Source of the DNA: Bog-159 sp963818855
GTDB lineage: Bacteria > Acidobacteriota > Terriglobia > Bryobacterales > Bryobacteraceae
Reading direction: 5' to 3'
Length of the DNA stretch: 64,000 bases
Assembly: GCA_963818855.1 (NCBI GenBank)
Contig: CAWFUH010000010.1
Span: 434,001 to 498,000 of the forward strand
In this document: in pieces, positions 25,488 through 35,100 of the stretch
Layout of the letters: each line of letters begins with the position of its first letter
Position numbering within the stretch: the first letter of the stretch is position 1
The notes under the pieces: generated by a model
What the model was told of the DNA's origin: nothing
What the model saw: only the letters and a program-made list of their open reading frames with translations
Database searches by the model: none
Program-made: the position numbers and the translations under genes

Positions 25488-26411
25488 TCAGCGCCGCAGA
25501 TCCACTACTGCGAGCGGCCCGATTTCGGGGATCGTAAACTCAGTGGCGCCATCTTCAGCCGTATAATCTGCGAGCGCTGCCGGGGCACGCGCAAACGCCG
25601 TCAGCTTGCCCTCCGCGTACTTGCCCAAGACGCGCACGCGCAGGCCCTTCACAATCGCCGTGCCATAGTTGAGCAGGTACACGCGCGTGCGCGCGGCATC
25701 GCCGGTCAACCGGACTAACACCACGTTGCTGCCATAGATCCGCACCAGGCGCTTCTCATCGGTGAGGCGGTGGCGGATCTCCATGGCGAATTCGTAAGGA
25801 TTGGCGGCTTTCTCCTTCGGATACTCAGGCGTGCCCAGGCGGATATTCAAGTCGTATTTCGAGTCGGGCGCCGGAATCAGGTGAAAGAGCAGATTATGGC
25901 GGGCCAGCAGATTCAGCACCTCCGCCATGGTATCGGAACCGTCGTCGATCACCCCCAGGTTGGCCATTACAGGCAGACGCGGCTGGTCGATCTCGGCGAG
26001 GAATTTCAGCATGCCGGCGAAAGCAGCTAAGTCCTCCGGCGCGGCGCGCACAGCGGCTTCCACGCCATATGCCCAAGCTTCAGCGGCCGCCAATGCCGCA
26101 CCGCCGGCCGGCGCATTGTAGAAGTAAGTCCGCGATGGCGCGCGCTCGAACTGCCAGCCGTTGGCATCAACCCAGGGCACGCGTGTAGCGGACGCCACGT
26201 CCATCTGATACTCAACGTGCGGCGCCACTGCCTGGATGGCGCGCCCACGATCGAAAGGAAGCGCCGCGAAGCCCGTCCTAAGCCACGCCGGCTCGCTCCC
26301 GGCGGGCACATACAGCCGCTCGACGCCGGCCTTGTGCAGCGCATCCGCCGTATCGGCCGGACGGTCCCAAAACAGCGTGGGCAGCAGAACCGCAAGAAAT
26401 GCCAGTGGCAT
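25488..26411 (-). CDS. Secreted hypothetical protein
   Basis: 307 residues from the ATG at 26411, which overlaps the upstream DUF362 gene stop by 4 bases and gives a plausible signal peptide (MPLAFLAVLLPTLFW). A longer frame to 26573 only shadows the neighbour. Segments such as DTADALHKAGVERLYVPAG, FAGMLKFLAEIDQPRLPVMANLGVIDDG and LARHNLLFHLI suggest an alpha/beta fold in the TIM-barrel style, with a beta-rich end (FTIPEIGPLAVVDLRR). I cannot assign a family. Co-transcription with the DUF362 gene is likely. Confidence 0.65.
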   Translation of the reverse strand: MPLAFLAVLLPTLFWDRPADTADALHKAGVERLYVPAGSEPAWLRTGFAALPFDRGRAIQAVAPHVEYQMDVASATRVPWVDANGWQFERAPSRTYFYNAPAGGAALAAAEAWAYGVEAAVRAAPEDLAAFAGMLKFLAEIDQPRLPVMANLGVIDDGSDTMAEVLNLLARHNLLFHLIPAPDSKYDLNIRLGTPEYPKEKAANPYEFAMEIRHRLTDEKRLVRIYGSNVVLVRLTGDAARTRVYLLNYGTAIVKGLRVRVLGKYAEGKLTAFARAPAALADYTAEDGATEFTIPEIGPLAVVDLRR

Positions 26412-27538
26412 CAGACCTCGATGCTCGTCACTTTGATCTTGGCCAGATCGTACACGCCCAACCCGAGGCCGGCGGCGTACTCGATGTGTCCGGGCTCGCG
26501 CACGAACTCGTTCACGTTCGGATCGCCCTGGTGCCTTTCGGACTGTCCAAGATACTTCGGAGACCGGTCCCATACCGAGATAGCCTGTTCGGCTTTGCGC
26601 TTTTCGTCGATGATATCGATCAGCAGCCGGTCCACCGCCACCGGGTCGGTGCCGAACAGCATCCGCTTGGGATAGAAGCGGAACTTACGCCGATAGGAAA
26701 ACGGGCCGCCGTGCCACACGCCGCGGAGTCCGTCCATCACTTCGAGGACCGTACGCGAGCGGAGCGGCTCGACCATTGCCAGCGTGCCGATGAAGGAGTA
26801 CGTGTTGGTAACGGTGCCCGCGTGCGAGCGCGCCACATTCGAAAAGTTGCCATAGGCGATATTCTTCAGGCAACCGGTGACGCCGGCAGCGCCATGATCC
26901 TTCATGTTCGGCACGTTGATGATCTTGGTGAAGGGGCTGCCCACCAGGCGGATCAGATTGGAGCGCGTGTCATCCTCGCCGAAAAACAACGCTTCCACGT
27001 ACGTGGCGGGGTCATATGACTCGGTGGAACCACGCTGGGTTTCCGCGGCCCAGATATGCACGCCTTCCGGCACGTAGCGATCGTAGTGCACGGAATGCAA
27101 CTGATCCTCGAAACGCTCGTAGATCCAGATGGCGGCAGGCTTGACACCCACGGCCATCACGTTCCGCACAATTTCGCCCACCACCACAGGCGACGACATG
27201 ATGCCGGGCGCACCCGAGCAGTTGACTTTGATGCCCACCACGTCGGCGGGCGTGATGAAACGCGCCCAGGCATCGCGCACGTCGGCATCGCCTGTCAACG
27301 CACGCATGCCGCGCGCCATCATCTCGCCGACGATGGCGGGGTCGGCTTTTTCGGTGGCTTCGTCAATGCACTTCTCGGCGTGCACCGCAGCGACATGTCC
27401 GGGGTAAGGTCCCGGCATGCCGGGCACCGGCGCGGGCTGGTAGTGCGACACGACACGGTACTTGGGAATGGTGTGGTCCGGCGCAGCCAGAGCGGTGGGG
27501 GCGGCGGCGGCCAACTGCAGAAAGGTGCGGCGATGCAT
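26411..27538 (-). CDS. DUF362 domain protein with twin-arginine signal
   Basis: 375 residues from the ATG at 27538 (MHRRTFLQLAAAAP); a GTG at 27541 is possible. The RRTFLQL segment plus alanine-rich stretch is a Tat signal, so a folded, perhaps cofactor-bearing protein is exported. DUF362 marks are PADVVGIKVNCSGAPGIMSSP, NVPNMKDHGAAGVTGCLKNIAYG and DPVAVDRLLIDII. Members are iron-sulphur-associated or of unknown function; no ferredoxin cysteine cluster is visible here. It lies in an operon with the next gene. Confidence 0.85.
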   Translation of the reverse strand: MHRRTFLQLAAAAPTALAAPDHTIPKYRVVSHYQPAPVPGMPGPYPGHVAAVHAEKCIDEATEKADPAIVGEMMARGMRALTGDADVRDAWARFITPADVVGIKVNCSGAPGIMSSPVVVGEIVRNVMAVGVKPAAIWIYERFEDQLHSVHYDRYVPEGVHIWAAETQRGSTESYDPATYVEALFFGEDDTRSNLIRLVGSPFTKIINVPNMKDHGAAGVTGCLKNIAYGNFSNVARSHAGTVTNTYSFIGTLAMVEPLRSRTVLEVMDGLRGVWHGGPFSYRRKFRFYPKRMLFGTDPVAVDRLLIDIIDEKRKAEQAISVWDRSPKYLGQSERHQGDPNVNEFVREPGHIEYAAGLGLGVYDLAKIKVTSIEV

Positions 27539-27582
27539 CACTATCGATCATAACCGAAGCGGCGCGTCGCGCTCGCCGTAGC

Positions 27583-29295
27583 TTATTTTGAGAGCAGTGC
27601 GCCAACCGCCGGCAGTACCGGGGTGCCTTCCGCGTTCACCGCGTCCAATGCCTGCGGATTTAGCCCAAGCGCCGCCAGGATCGTCGGCGCTACCTGCGCG
27701 GTTCGCGTGCTGACCGACACGGTCTGCGCCGGGAAGGCTGGATTGGATACCATCAGTATGACGTTGGTATCGTCATGTCCGAACCCGCCGTGATCTCCTA
27801 TCATGGTGGTGCTTCCCGAATACGTCACCCCTATGTTCGGTGTCACAATAATGTCCGGCGTCCGCGAATCTTGCCCCGGACCGACGCCGCCCACGTTGTA
27901 GTTCAGCGCCAGCGTCGGCCCGTAGTAGATCTCGCCTAACCCGATAGCCGTCGCATTCGTTTCCAGCAGTTCGACCGCCGCAGTCACGCTCGCGTTTGGC
28001 TTCAGCCAGAGCACGGACACATCGTCTTCCGTTGCGCCAATGCCCGTGGGGTTCAGCGGCGACTCCGAATAAGGGATGGCAGGCCCTAACAATGTGGCCG
28101 GCGTATTGGTGCCGTCCGCCACGTAGCGAGTCGGATCGATGGGCGATTCCCCGTGCTTCGCGGTAACGATGATCAGCGTCTTTTCGTACAATCCGGCGGC
28201 CTTAAGCGCGATGACGATGTCTCCGATGGAGGTGTCGACAAACTCGATCTCTTTCGCCAGCTGGGCGCTGGGCAGGGCCGCCGCATTCTGGTAACCGCCC
28301 GGGCCCACGGTCGGCTCGTTCAGGCTTTGGCCGATGTACACGGACTGAAAGTTCATGCCGAAAACGGCGGGCACCTGCGCCGGCGCGCCCAAGTGGGTCT
28401 TGCCCGCAATCTCGTTCAGCAGCGCCTGCACTTTCAGGGCGTCATAGCACTGGATGTTTAAGAAGCTGTCGGTCCACGACCCGATGGCGGTCGGATCGCG
28501 GATCGTCGCGCACGAAACGCCCTCCGCGGTCTTTACGCCAGGCAACGCAATCACAGTCGAGTCCACCTCCGGCGAATAATAGTCATCCAGGCCCGTTCCG
28601 CCTGGACCCGCCGCAAACGAATACGAAGCGTGCTTGTCGATCCAGGCTGTGTATCCGCCAGCCGCATGGACCACGCTAAATATCGTATTCGTCCGTACGA
28701 AGTTCCACGGATACACGGGCGCGCAGCCCGTAGCCGGGTCCCGAACCAGCTTCTTCGGATCGATAGAGGCGATGCCGCCATCGGTCGGCAGGGCACCCGG
28801 TGCGCCTCCGTTCAGCTTGGTATCGTCAATATCAATGCCCTGGTCGTAGTCGGTCGTGGTACCTGTGGGAACCGCAAACGGCGTGCAGGGCCCTCCAGCC
28901 AACCCGGTTCCCGTCTTTGTCGCGGGCGCATCGAGCGACCGGTCATACGCGACATCGTAGTAAAGTCCCGTAGTTTTCGGCGACCCCCCGGTAACCAGAG
29001 CCGCGAGCCCGGGAAAGGAATCCGAGGGCATGGACGACTGGGTCGCCACATAATTGAACGCGGTCTGGCTGAGGGCGGCCAGATTCGGGCAGTACATATT
29101 GCCGCCATTGATACCCGCTATCCCATTTGCGCAGTTGTAGAAATCCGCTGCGTGCATGCCGTCGATGCTCAACAGCAGAACGTGCTGGATACTTCCAGAG
29201 CCTAGCGTGCTAATGTCGGCTGCCATTCCTTGCGTCGTTGACGCCAACGCCAATGCGGCCGCGGTTACAGCCAGAGACAAGTTTTTCGCCTGCAT
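27583..29295 (-). CDS. Secreted type I phosphodiesterase / nucleotide pyrophosphatase-like protein
   Basis: 570 residues with a signal peptide (MQAKNLSLAVTAAALALAST...GMAA). The alkaline-phosphatase-superfamily metal site appears as VLLLSIDGMHAADFYNC, AKHGESPIDP and MIGDHGGFGHDDTNVILMV. SSMPSDSFPGLAALVTGGSP is the substrate-pocket region carrying the serine or threonine nucleophile. Members cleave phosphodiesters or phosphonates outside the cytoplasm. It ends 44 bases upstream of the DUF362 gene on the same strand. Confidence 0.85.
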   Translation of the reverse strand: MQAKNLSLAVTAAALALASTTQGMAADISTLGSGSIQHVLLLSIDGMHAADFYNCANGIAGINGGNMYCPNLAALSQTAFNYVATQSSMPSDSFPGLAALVTGGSPKTTGLYYDVAYDRSLDAPATKTGTGLAGGPCTPFAVPTGTTTDYDQGIDIDDTKLNGGAPGALPTDGGIASIDPKKLVRDPATGCAPVYPWNFVRTNTIFSVVHAAGGYTAWIDKHASYSFAAGPGGTGLDDYYSPEVDSTVIALPGVKTAEGVSCATIRDPTAIGSWTDSFLNIQCYDALKVQALLNEIAGKTHLGAPAQVPAVFGMNFQSVYIGQSLNEPTVGPGGYQNAAALPSAQLAKEIEFVDTSIGDIVIALKAAGLYEKTLIIVTAKHGESPIDPTRYVADGTNTPATLLGPAIPYSESPLNPTGIGATEDDVSVLWLKPNASVTAAVELLETNATAIGLGEIYYGPTLALNYNVGGVGPGQDSRTPDIIVTPNIGVTYSGSTTMIGDHGGFGHDDTNVILMVSNPAFPAQTVSVSTRTAQVAPTILAALGLNPQALDAVNAEGTPVLPAVGALLSK

Positions 29296-29378
29296 GATAG
29301 AAAAGCCTCAGCCGGGATTCTAACCCGCGATTGCACACGCTTAAATTACACCTATGTGAAATCTCGGTTAATAGACAG

Positions 29379-30800
29379 CTAATCGTGTTCTGGCGGGCTC
29401 GCTCGCAGCGGATTCGGTCGCGGTTCAGTATCCACACAGTGATTTCCGGCGATGCGATTGGCGGCCAGTTGAACGCCGGGCGCGGCTTCAATGCACCACT
29501 TGCGCATGCCGAAGCCAGACACCTGGTTGTCCTCGATCCGGTTGTCCTCGGTGCGAGCCGGGCGCGCCGCGCCGGCGACCAAGTAGATGCCGCTGCGCAG
29601 CAGTGCCGGATCGCCCGCGCTCGAATCGCAGTGTGGCCTGGTGCGATCGTCCGTGCATTCATCGCGATTCAAATTCAGGAAGCGATTGTGTGTGATCTCC
29701 TGGTGCGCACCGAGCAGATATAGCCCGCCGTAGCCCGCTCCATCGATCAGGTTCCCCGTCACCAGCACGTTTGCGGGCGCCACATCCGGACTGGAATTAT
29801 TGAACACAATGCCGAACTGCGCGTACGGGTATGCGCCGGGCGGCTGGCGGCTGACGCAGGAGTTATTGCGGATCACACCATCGTGGAAGCCATCCAGGTC
29901 CATGCATTTTCCGTTGATGTCTTCGAAGCGGTTGCCCACGTAGCTGGACCGGTCCACGTTGCCCGCAGTATCCAACGCGACCGGCACGGCCCAGGCCGCG
30001 ATATCCACCAGTTCGACGGGATAGCCGATACGCCGGCCAGTGTTCGCGCGGACGGTCACATTTGTGGCGTGTCCCACCTGGATGGCGTCGCGGGCCACGT
30101 CTTGCACGTCATTCTGCTCAATCATCCCGTTCGCGTTGCGCGGCGAGTGATAGAACGAGTGAGTCCAGATGGCGTTGCCGGGTACGCGGCGGATGGCGCA
30201 TTGGCGAATTGCGAAATCGCGCGTGCCCTCTTCGATCAGAATGCCGCCCGATGCGTTGTTACGGCCATTAGGCGCGTGCGACCCGCAGTCTTCTACGTGG
30301 ACGCCTTCGATGTGCACGCCCGCGGAGGCGCTCACGATTATGGGGTAGCTGGCCACTTCTGTAAACGATACGGTGCGAATCAGCACATCCTTTGCGTTTT
30401 CGAGGACGATGCCGTTATTGTGGTAATAGCGGGCGAATGGCACATCGCCGGCGGGGAGTCCGGTGGGTTTTTCCAGCACGGCGCGATTGCCGTCGATGCG
30501 AAAACCGCTGAGTCGCAGGCCGGTCGCGTTTTTGGCATAGATCAACGCGCGGCCGTGGAAATCCGGCGCCGCGCGCAGTGTCGAGCCGGCGGGATTGCCG
30601 CGCATCTCCAGGTCGTGAGCGCCTTCCGGGATCGTCAATTCGCGGTGCAGGATCACGGTTCCGGCGGGCAGTTGGATCAGTCCTGTGCGCTGGGACATAT
30701 CCGGTGCGCGGGGTGCGCAGGCAGTCACGAGCACGCAGAACGTGAGGAGGGCGGGCTTTAGCCGGCGCGGCGCTTCAGCGCCGCGTGCCCCACGAGACAT
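29379..30800 (-). CDS. Lipoprotein with right-handed parallel beta-helix
   Basis: 473 residues. A lipobox ends at Cys28 (VTAC), so the protein is probably a lipoprotein. The body is a parallel beta-helix with repeated short strands and Asn/Asp turns (GLRLSGFRIDGNRAVL, NNGIVLENAKDVLIRTVSF, IRNNSCVSRQ, VTGNLIDGAGYGGLYLLGAHQEITHNRF). This fold is common to pectate-lyase-like and mannuronan-epimerase-like enzymes, but no catalytic set is recognisable. Codons about 5-18, the positively charged n-region, are encoded by a family A repeat. The start lies one base after the methyltransferase stop. Confidence 0.75.
   Translation of the reverse strand: MSRGARGAEAPRRLKPALLTFCVLVTACAPRAPDMSQRTGLIQLPAGTVILHRELTIPEGAHDLEMRGNPAGSTLRAAPDFHGRALIYAKNATGLRLSGFRIDGNRAVLEKPTGLPAGDVPFARYYHNNGIVLENAKDVLIRTVSFTEVASYPIIVSASAGVHIEGVHVEDCGSHAPNGRNNASGGILIEEGTRDFAIRQCAIRRVPGNAIWTHSFYHSPRNANGMIEQNDVQDVARDAIQVGHATNVTVRANTGRRIGYPVELVDIAAWAVPVALDTAGNVDRSSYVGNRFEDINGKCMDLDGFHDGVIRNNSCVSRQPPGAYPYAQFGIVFNNSSPDVAPANVLVTGNLIDGAGYGGLYLLGAHQEITHNRFLNLNRDECTDDRTRPHCDSSAGDPALLRSGIYLVAGAARPARTEDNRIEDNQVSGFGMRKWCIEAAPGVQLAANRIAGNHCVDTEPRPNPLRASPPEHD
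30746..30787 (+). repeat. Dispersed palindromic repeat, family A, inside a coding region
   Basis: A full copy of the element at 713-753 (core GCTTTAGCCGGC, hairpin GCGGCGCTTCAGCGCCGC). On the reverse strand it reads in frame as residues ARGAEAPRRLKPAL of the lipoprotein gene. Confidence 0.8.
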
Positions 30801-30801
30801 C

Positions 30802-32112
30802 TCAGACCACCTCGATCGAGACCGGAGGAAAAGTGCGTGTGCCGATGTGGATGCTCAGTTCGTGCGGTCCCGAACCAATCGACTCCGGCAGGCGGAAATT
30901 GATTTCATGGCGCTGCTCCACAGGGTCGGTACACACGGTAAGGGTGTTTTGGGCGGCCACGCCATCGACCGCAGCGCGCACCAGATCGGGGCGCAGCGTT
31001 TCTTCGAAGATCAATTTTATGAAGCGGCTGATGATGCGCGTTCCTGAAAGCTGGTTATCGCCATCGCGCACGCCGCACAGGCGCGGCACGGCGGGGCCCG
31101 GCGGGATGACCCGCATCCATGCGGGAGCGGCAAGAGGCTGGCCCAGCCACAAAAGTTCCACTGGCACAAGACCGGTCCGGCATCCGGCCGGTATCGCCGC
31201 CGTCAATTGCACCATGCCATCCCACTCGGGCGCGCTGATCGAGGAAAGAACAGCCGGGCGCCCCTCCATGCGCACTTCGATCCCGATCAGGTCGCAATCG
31301 ACCGGCAGATTCTCCACCCAAATCGCCGCGAAGGCCCGCGCCCCGGATGCCGGGACCAGCTGATCGCCGGTGAGCGCGTTGCTGATCGCCCGAATGCGCA
31401 TCGGCGGTTTCAACGGCGGGCGCAGCGCGGCGCGCCATCCCAGCGGCTGCTTGCGCCAGGTGGTCCACATATATTGGGTACCGGCGCGCTCCAGGGCGAG
31501 CAGTTGAAAATCGTGCCGGCCTACGAAATCGGCGACCTCCTGCGGCTGGATGCGTACGCCTTCCCACGTGGTGTATGGAGCGGCAGCCTCCGGCAGCCCG
31601 TTCATCTGGCACTTCAGAATGCCGCCGCACTTCAGCACCCGGCGCGCTTCGGTAAAATAGCCTAACACCACCTCCCGGCTGGGGATGTGCTGGAACACGG
31701 CGTATGAATAAACGAAATCAAAGGACGCATCCGGAAACATCGACAGGTCCGATTTCCCGGCGTGATGCACATGCGCGTGGGGAATGTCGAGCAGCCTGGC
31801 AGCGGCCAGACGGACCATCTCGTCGGAGATGTCGACGCCGTGGATCTCCGCGAAATCGCGGCTCAGCGGACGCATGATGCGGCCCGGCCCGCAACCGATT
31901 TCGAGCGCCTTCAGGCCATGCGGAGCCGGCCGTCCAGGAGGCGCGAGCCGCTTCAATTCCGCACGCATGGCACGTACTTCGTCCGACGCGCTGGCCAGGA
32001 ACTCGGCGTCGTCCTGTTCGCGGCGCCCGAAGGCTACGTAATAATGCGGATCTTCGCGCGCCCGCTCGTTCCAATCCTGGCGCATGCGGTCGAGCACATT
32101 GGGATCGGCCAT
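30802..32112 (-). CDS. Class I SAM-dependent methyltransferase with C-terminal beta domains
   Basis: 436 residues. The SAM site is LKALEIGCGPGRIMRPLSRDF (motif I), IHGVDISDEMVRLAA (acidic loop), and SFDFVYSYAVFQHIPSREVV (motif IV). Residues about 235-436 have no methyltransferase features; they read as two beta-sandwich-like units (IRAISNALTGDQLVPASGARAFAAIWVEN and HEINFRLPESIGSGPHELSIHIG). It diverges from the glycosyltransferase-like gene across about 55 bases. With its neighbours it probably modifies a surface glycan, an inference from context. Confidence 0.85.
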   Translation of the reverse strand: MADPNVLDRMRQDWNERAREDPHYYVAFGRREQDDAEFLASASDEVRAMRAELKRLAPPGRPAPHGLKALEIGCGPGRIMRPLSRDFAEIHGVDISDEMVRLAAARLLDIPHAHVHHAGKSDLSMFPDASFDFVYSYAVFQHIPSREVVLGYFTEARRVLKCGGILKCQMNGLPEAAAPYTTWEGVRIQPQEVADFVGRHDFQLLALERAGTQYMWTTWRKQPLGWRAALRPPLKPPMRIRAISNALTGDQLVPASGARAFAAIWVENLPVDCDLIGIEVRMEGRPAVLSSISAPEWDGMVQLTAAIPAGCRTGLVPVELLWLGQPLAAPAWMRVIPPGPAVPRLCGVRDGDNQLSGTRIISRFIKLIFEETLRPDLVRAAVDGVAAQNTLTVCTDPVEQRHEINFRLPESIGSGPHELSIHIGTRTFPPVSIEVV

Positions 32113-32116
32113 GCCT

Positions 32117-32159
32117 ACCCGGTATTCTATCCATAATGACGATTGTTTTCCGGCAGGCG
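32117..32159 (+). repeat. Duplicated start region, copy 1
   Basis: About 43 bases (CCCGGTAT, CTATCCAT, ATTGTTTT, GGCAGG) match 35487-35529 with few differences. Here the copied reading frame MTIVFRQ runs only 11 residues (32136-32171) and its stop TGA overlaps the GTG start of the next gene. Confidence 0.7.
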
Positions 32160-32167
32160 GCCCAGCG

Positions 32168-35100
32168 GTGAAGAGCAGGTTGTTCCTGGTATTGATGGCA
32201 GCCGCGGCGGCGATCCTGGTTTACCAGCTCTTCATACCGCCCATCGTGGGCATGGCGGACCAGGGTGATTTTATCCGCACCATCCGCCGGTTCGGCTATG
32301 GTCCGCAGCATCAGGGCAGCCTGGAATACCAGTACGTCGAGCCCAAATTCGTGCGCGATCCGCACGCGCGCGATCGAAATTGGGAGCAGGCCAACAGCGA
32401 GTATCTTTTCGTCGGCGCGGCTGTGCTGCTAAACAACCTGGTTTCGAAGGATGGCGCGCTGGATATCACGGTGATCGGCCTGGTGCACGCACTGGCGTTC
32501 CTGGCCGTGTTCGCGCAGCTGCTGCGCGTCACCAGCCGGGAGCGGACCTACGTGCTGCTGTGGATCGCGGCGCTGGTGGCGCTTACGGACGCGGGCTACG
32601 CCGCGTACTGGAATTCCTTCTATGCCGAGCCGGCTTCCTGTATTTTCTTTCTGCTGCTGCTGGCCGAGAGTGTGGAGATTGCGAGAGCGGGCGAGATCAG
32701 TGCGTCTAGTGCGCTGCGATGGTCGCTTTGGGCGATTCTCTGGGTCTGGGCAAAACCTCAAAATACGGCAGTCGGATTAATTCTGGGGCTGTTTTCCTTT
32801 CGCCTCGCATTTTGGACCAGGCCGCTGCGGAACGGCAGGATCGCCCGCCTGATTGCGGTCGGGGGTGGCTGCGGCATTTTGGGCTGCGCGGCATTCAACG
32901 TGATCGCGATGCCGCGCGTGGGCCACATGGCGAACACGTACGGCATGGTTTTCTCGGGCATTCTTCCGGAATCGAAGAACCCGGCAGCGGACCTCCGCGC
33001 GTTGGGACTTGATCCGGAACTGGCGCGTTTTGCGAGGACAGGGGCCTGGAGCCCCGTCACGGATTTTCCGGCACTGGCCGAATCCGGCGTGCTGGAAACG
33101 CGGGTCACCACCTTCAGCATCCTGCGCTTCTATTTGCTGCGGCCGGCACGCTTATGGCGGCGGCTGCACGGTGTGCTGCCTGTGATTACCTCTATCGAGA
33201 CGGCATATGGGAATTTCGAGCCGTCGGCCGGGCTTCCGCCATTAACGCGAACGCGCGCGTTTCGTCTATGGAGCGGTTTCCACGGGCATGTTTTAGCGGT
33301 CTTCAGCAAGTGGATCGTTTTCGCGCTGGCGGCCTGGCCGCTGGCCGCGGTGTGGCTGTGGGTGCGGCAGACGGACTGCATCCAGCGGAGGCGCATCGAG
33401 CTTCTTACGCTGCTGCCGCTCGGCTGCCTGGCCGCGCTTTTCGGGGCGGTTTTCGGCGATGCTTTTGACCTGATCAAGCACTTGTTCCTGTTCAATCTGT
33501 GGCTGGATGCGTGTGTGATCTACGCCGTGGCAGCCGGCTGGCAATGGGCGATCAGCCGGCGGGATGCATGGAAGGTCCCCGGCTTTATGCGATGGTCGAA
33601 GGTTAAAGGCGCCTGGGTTGCGCCGGCGGCGCTCGTGGTGGCCTTTTATGTCTGGACGTGCGGATCGACCGGCGATCTTTTCCAATTTACCCGGCGCAAG
33701 CCGGAGTATTACACCCTTCTCACAGATGCTTTCCGTTCTCATCATTTATATCTCACGGTGGCGCCGGTTCCGCAGTTGCTGGCACTGTCCGATCCTTACG
33801 ATCCCGCCGCGAACGCCGCTTACCGGGCGCACGATCTGTCACTCTATCACGGCAAATATTATATGTACTTCGGCCCGGCTCCGGTACTTACTCTGTTCTT
33901 ACCCTGGCACTACGTCACCGGCAGGCGCGTGGCGGAAGATACGGCAGCGTTGATATATCTTACTGTTGGCTATATCTTCTCGCTGCTTCTGCTGCGCCTG
34001 CTTTTGCACGCGAACGACATACGGCCCTCTCGAATCCTCATTGCCGCCGCGGTATTGACGCTGGGAATGGGACAGTTCGGCGTAGTTACCCTGCGCGACC
34101 CGGTCGTGTACGGCGTGGCCATCACGGCAGGTTATTGTTTTTTCGCTGCCGGCATGTACTGCCTGGCGCGCCTGATCGCGACTCACAACCGCTTGCTGAC
34201 GCGCGCGGCTCCGAACCGAGCCGCGACCGTCAGGGAGCGTTGGCTGGCCATAACGGCCGGTGTGTTGATCGGACTTATACCAGGATGCCGCCCACAGTAT
34301 GCCTTGGCCGCAGTTCTTTTATGCGCTGTTTATATCTACTTCCTACGCGAGGGCCAGCGGTGGGAAGCCATTTGGTTTGTTGCTCCGATTGCCGTGAGCG
34401 GCCTCTTGCTGATGTGGTACAACTTCGCGCGATTCGGAAATCCGTTCGAGTTCGGAACCACTTACCAGCTGGCCGGCAGTGTGTCCACGCGCGGCGTGTC
34501 TTTGCGCCTCGGAAACCTGGCGCGTGGCTTATATTACCTGTTACTGTTTCCTCCTGCCTTAGCCGGACAGTTCCCCTACATTGCGCCCAGGTATGTGCCG
34601 CCCGCCGGCAACTTATTCGTGGAGAACGCAGTCGGGCTGTTGGCCATCAGCCCAGCGGCCGTAGCGGGGCTGGCGTTCCCCATTTGGGCCGCGCGGTGGA
34701 AGGGCGCTCGTGACACCCGGTTGATCCTCGCAGCTTTGTACGGCGCGGCGGTTGTTGTTCTTATTTGTACTTCCCTGACCGGCTTCGCAGTAGGGCGTTA
34801 TTTAATTGACTTCGCGCCGGCGTTCTTGGAGATCGCGCTCTTTGCCTGGCTCTATGGCGCGATGCGTACCCGCTTGCCGTCGCGGCGTGTGGCTGCGGCA
34901 GTGGTGATCGGGGGCGGAGTCTGGAGTACCGCTATGGGGGCGGCGCTGAGCGTGGGATATAACGACTTTCTACGGGACCACAATCCTGCTGCATATCGAA
35001 CGCTGGCGTCGTGGTTCGGACAGAGCTCCGGGGATATTCGCCTGCCTGTCGATGCCGTGACCATGACGGCAGCGATCCGATTTCCTGCGCGTGCGGCCGG

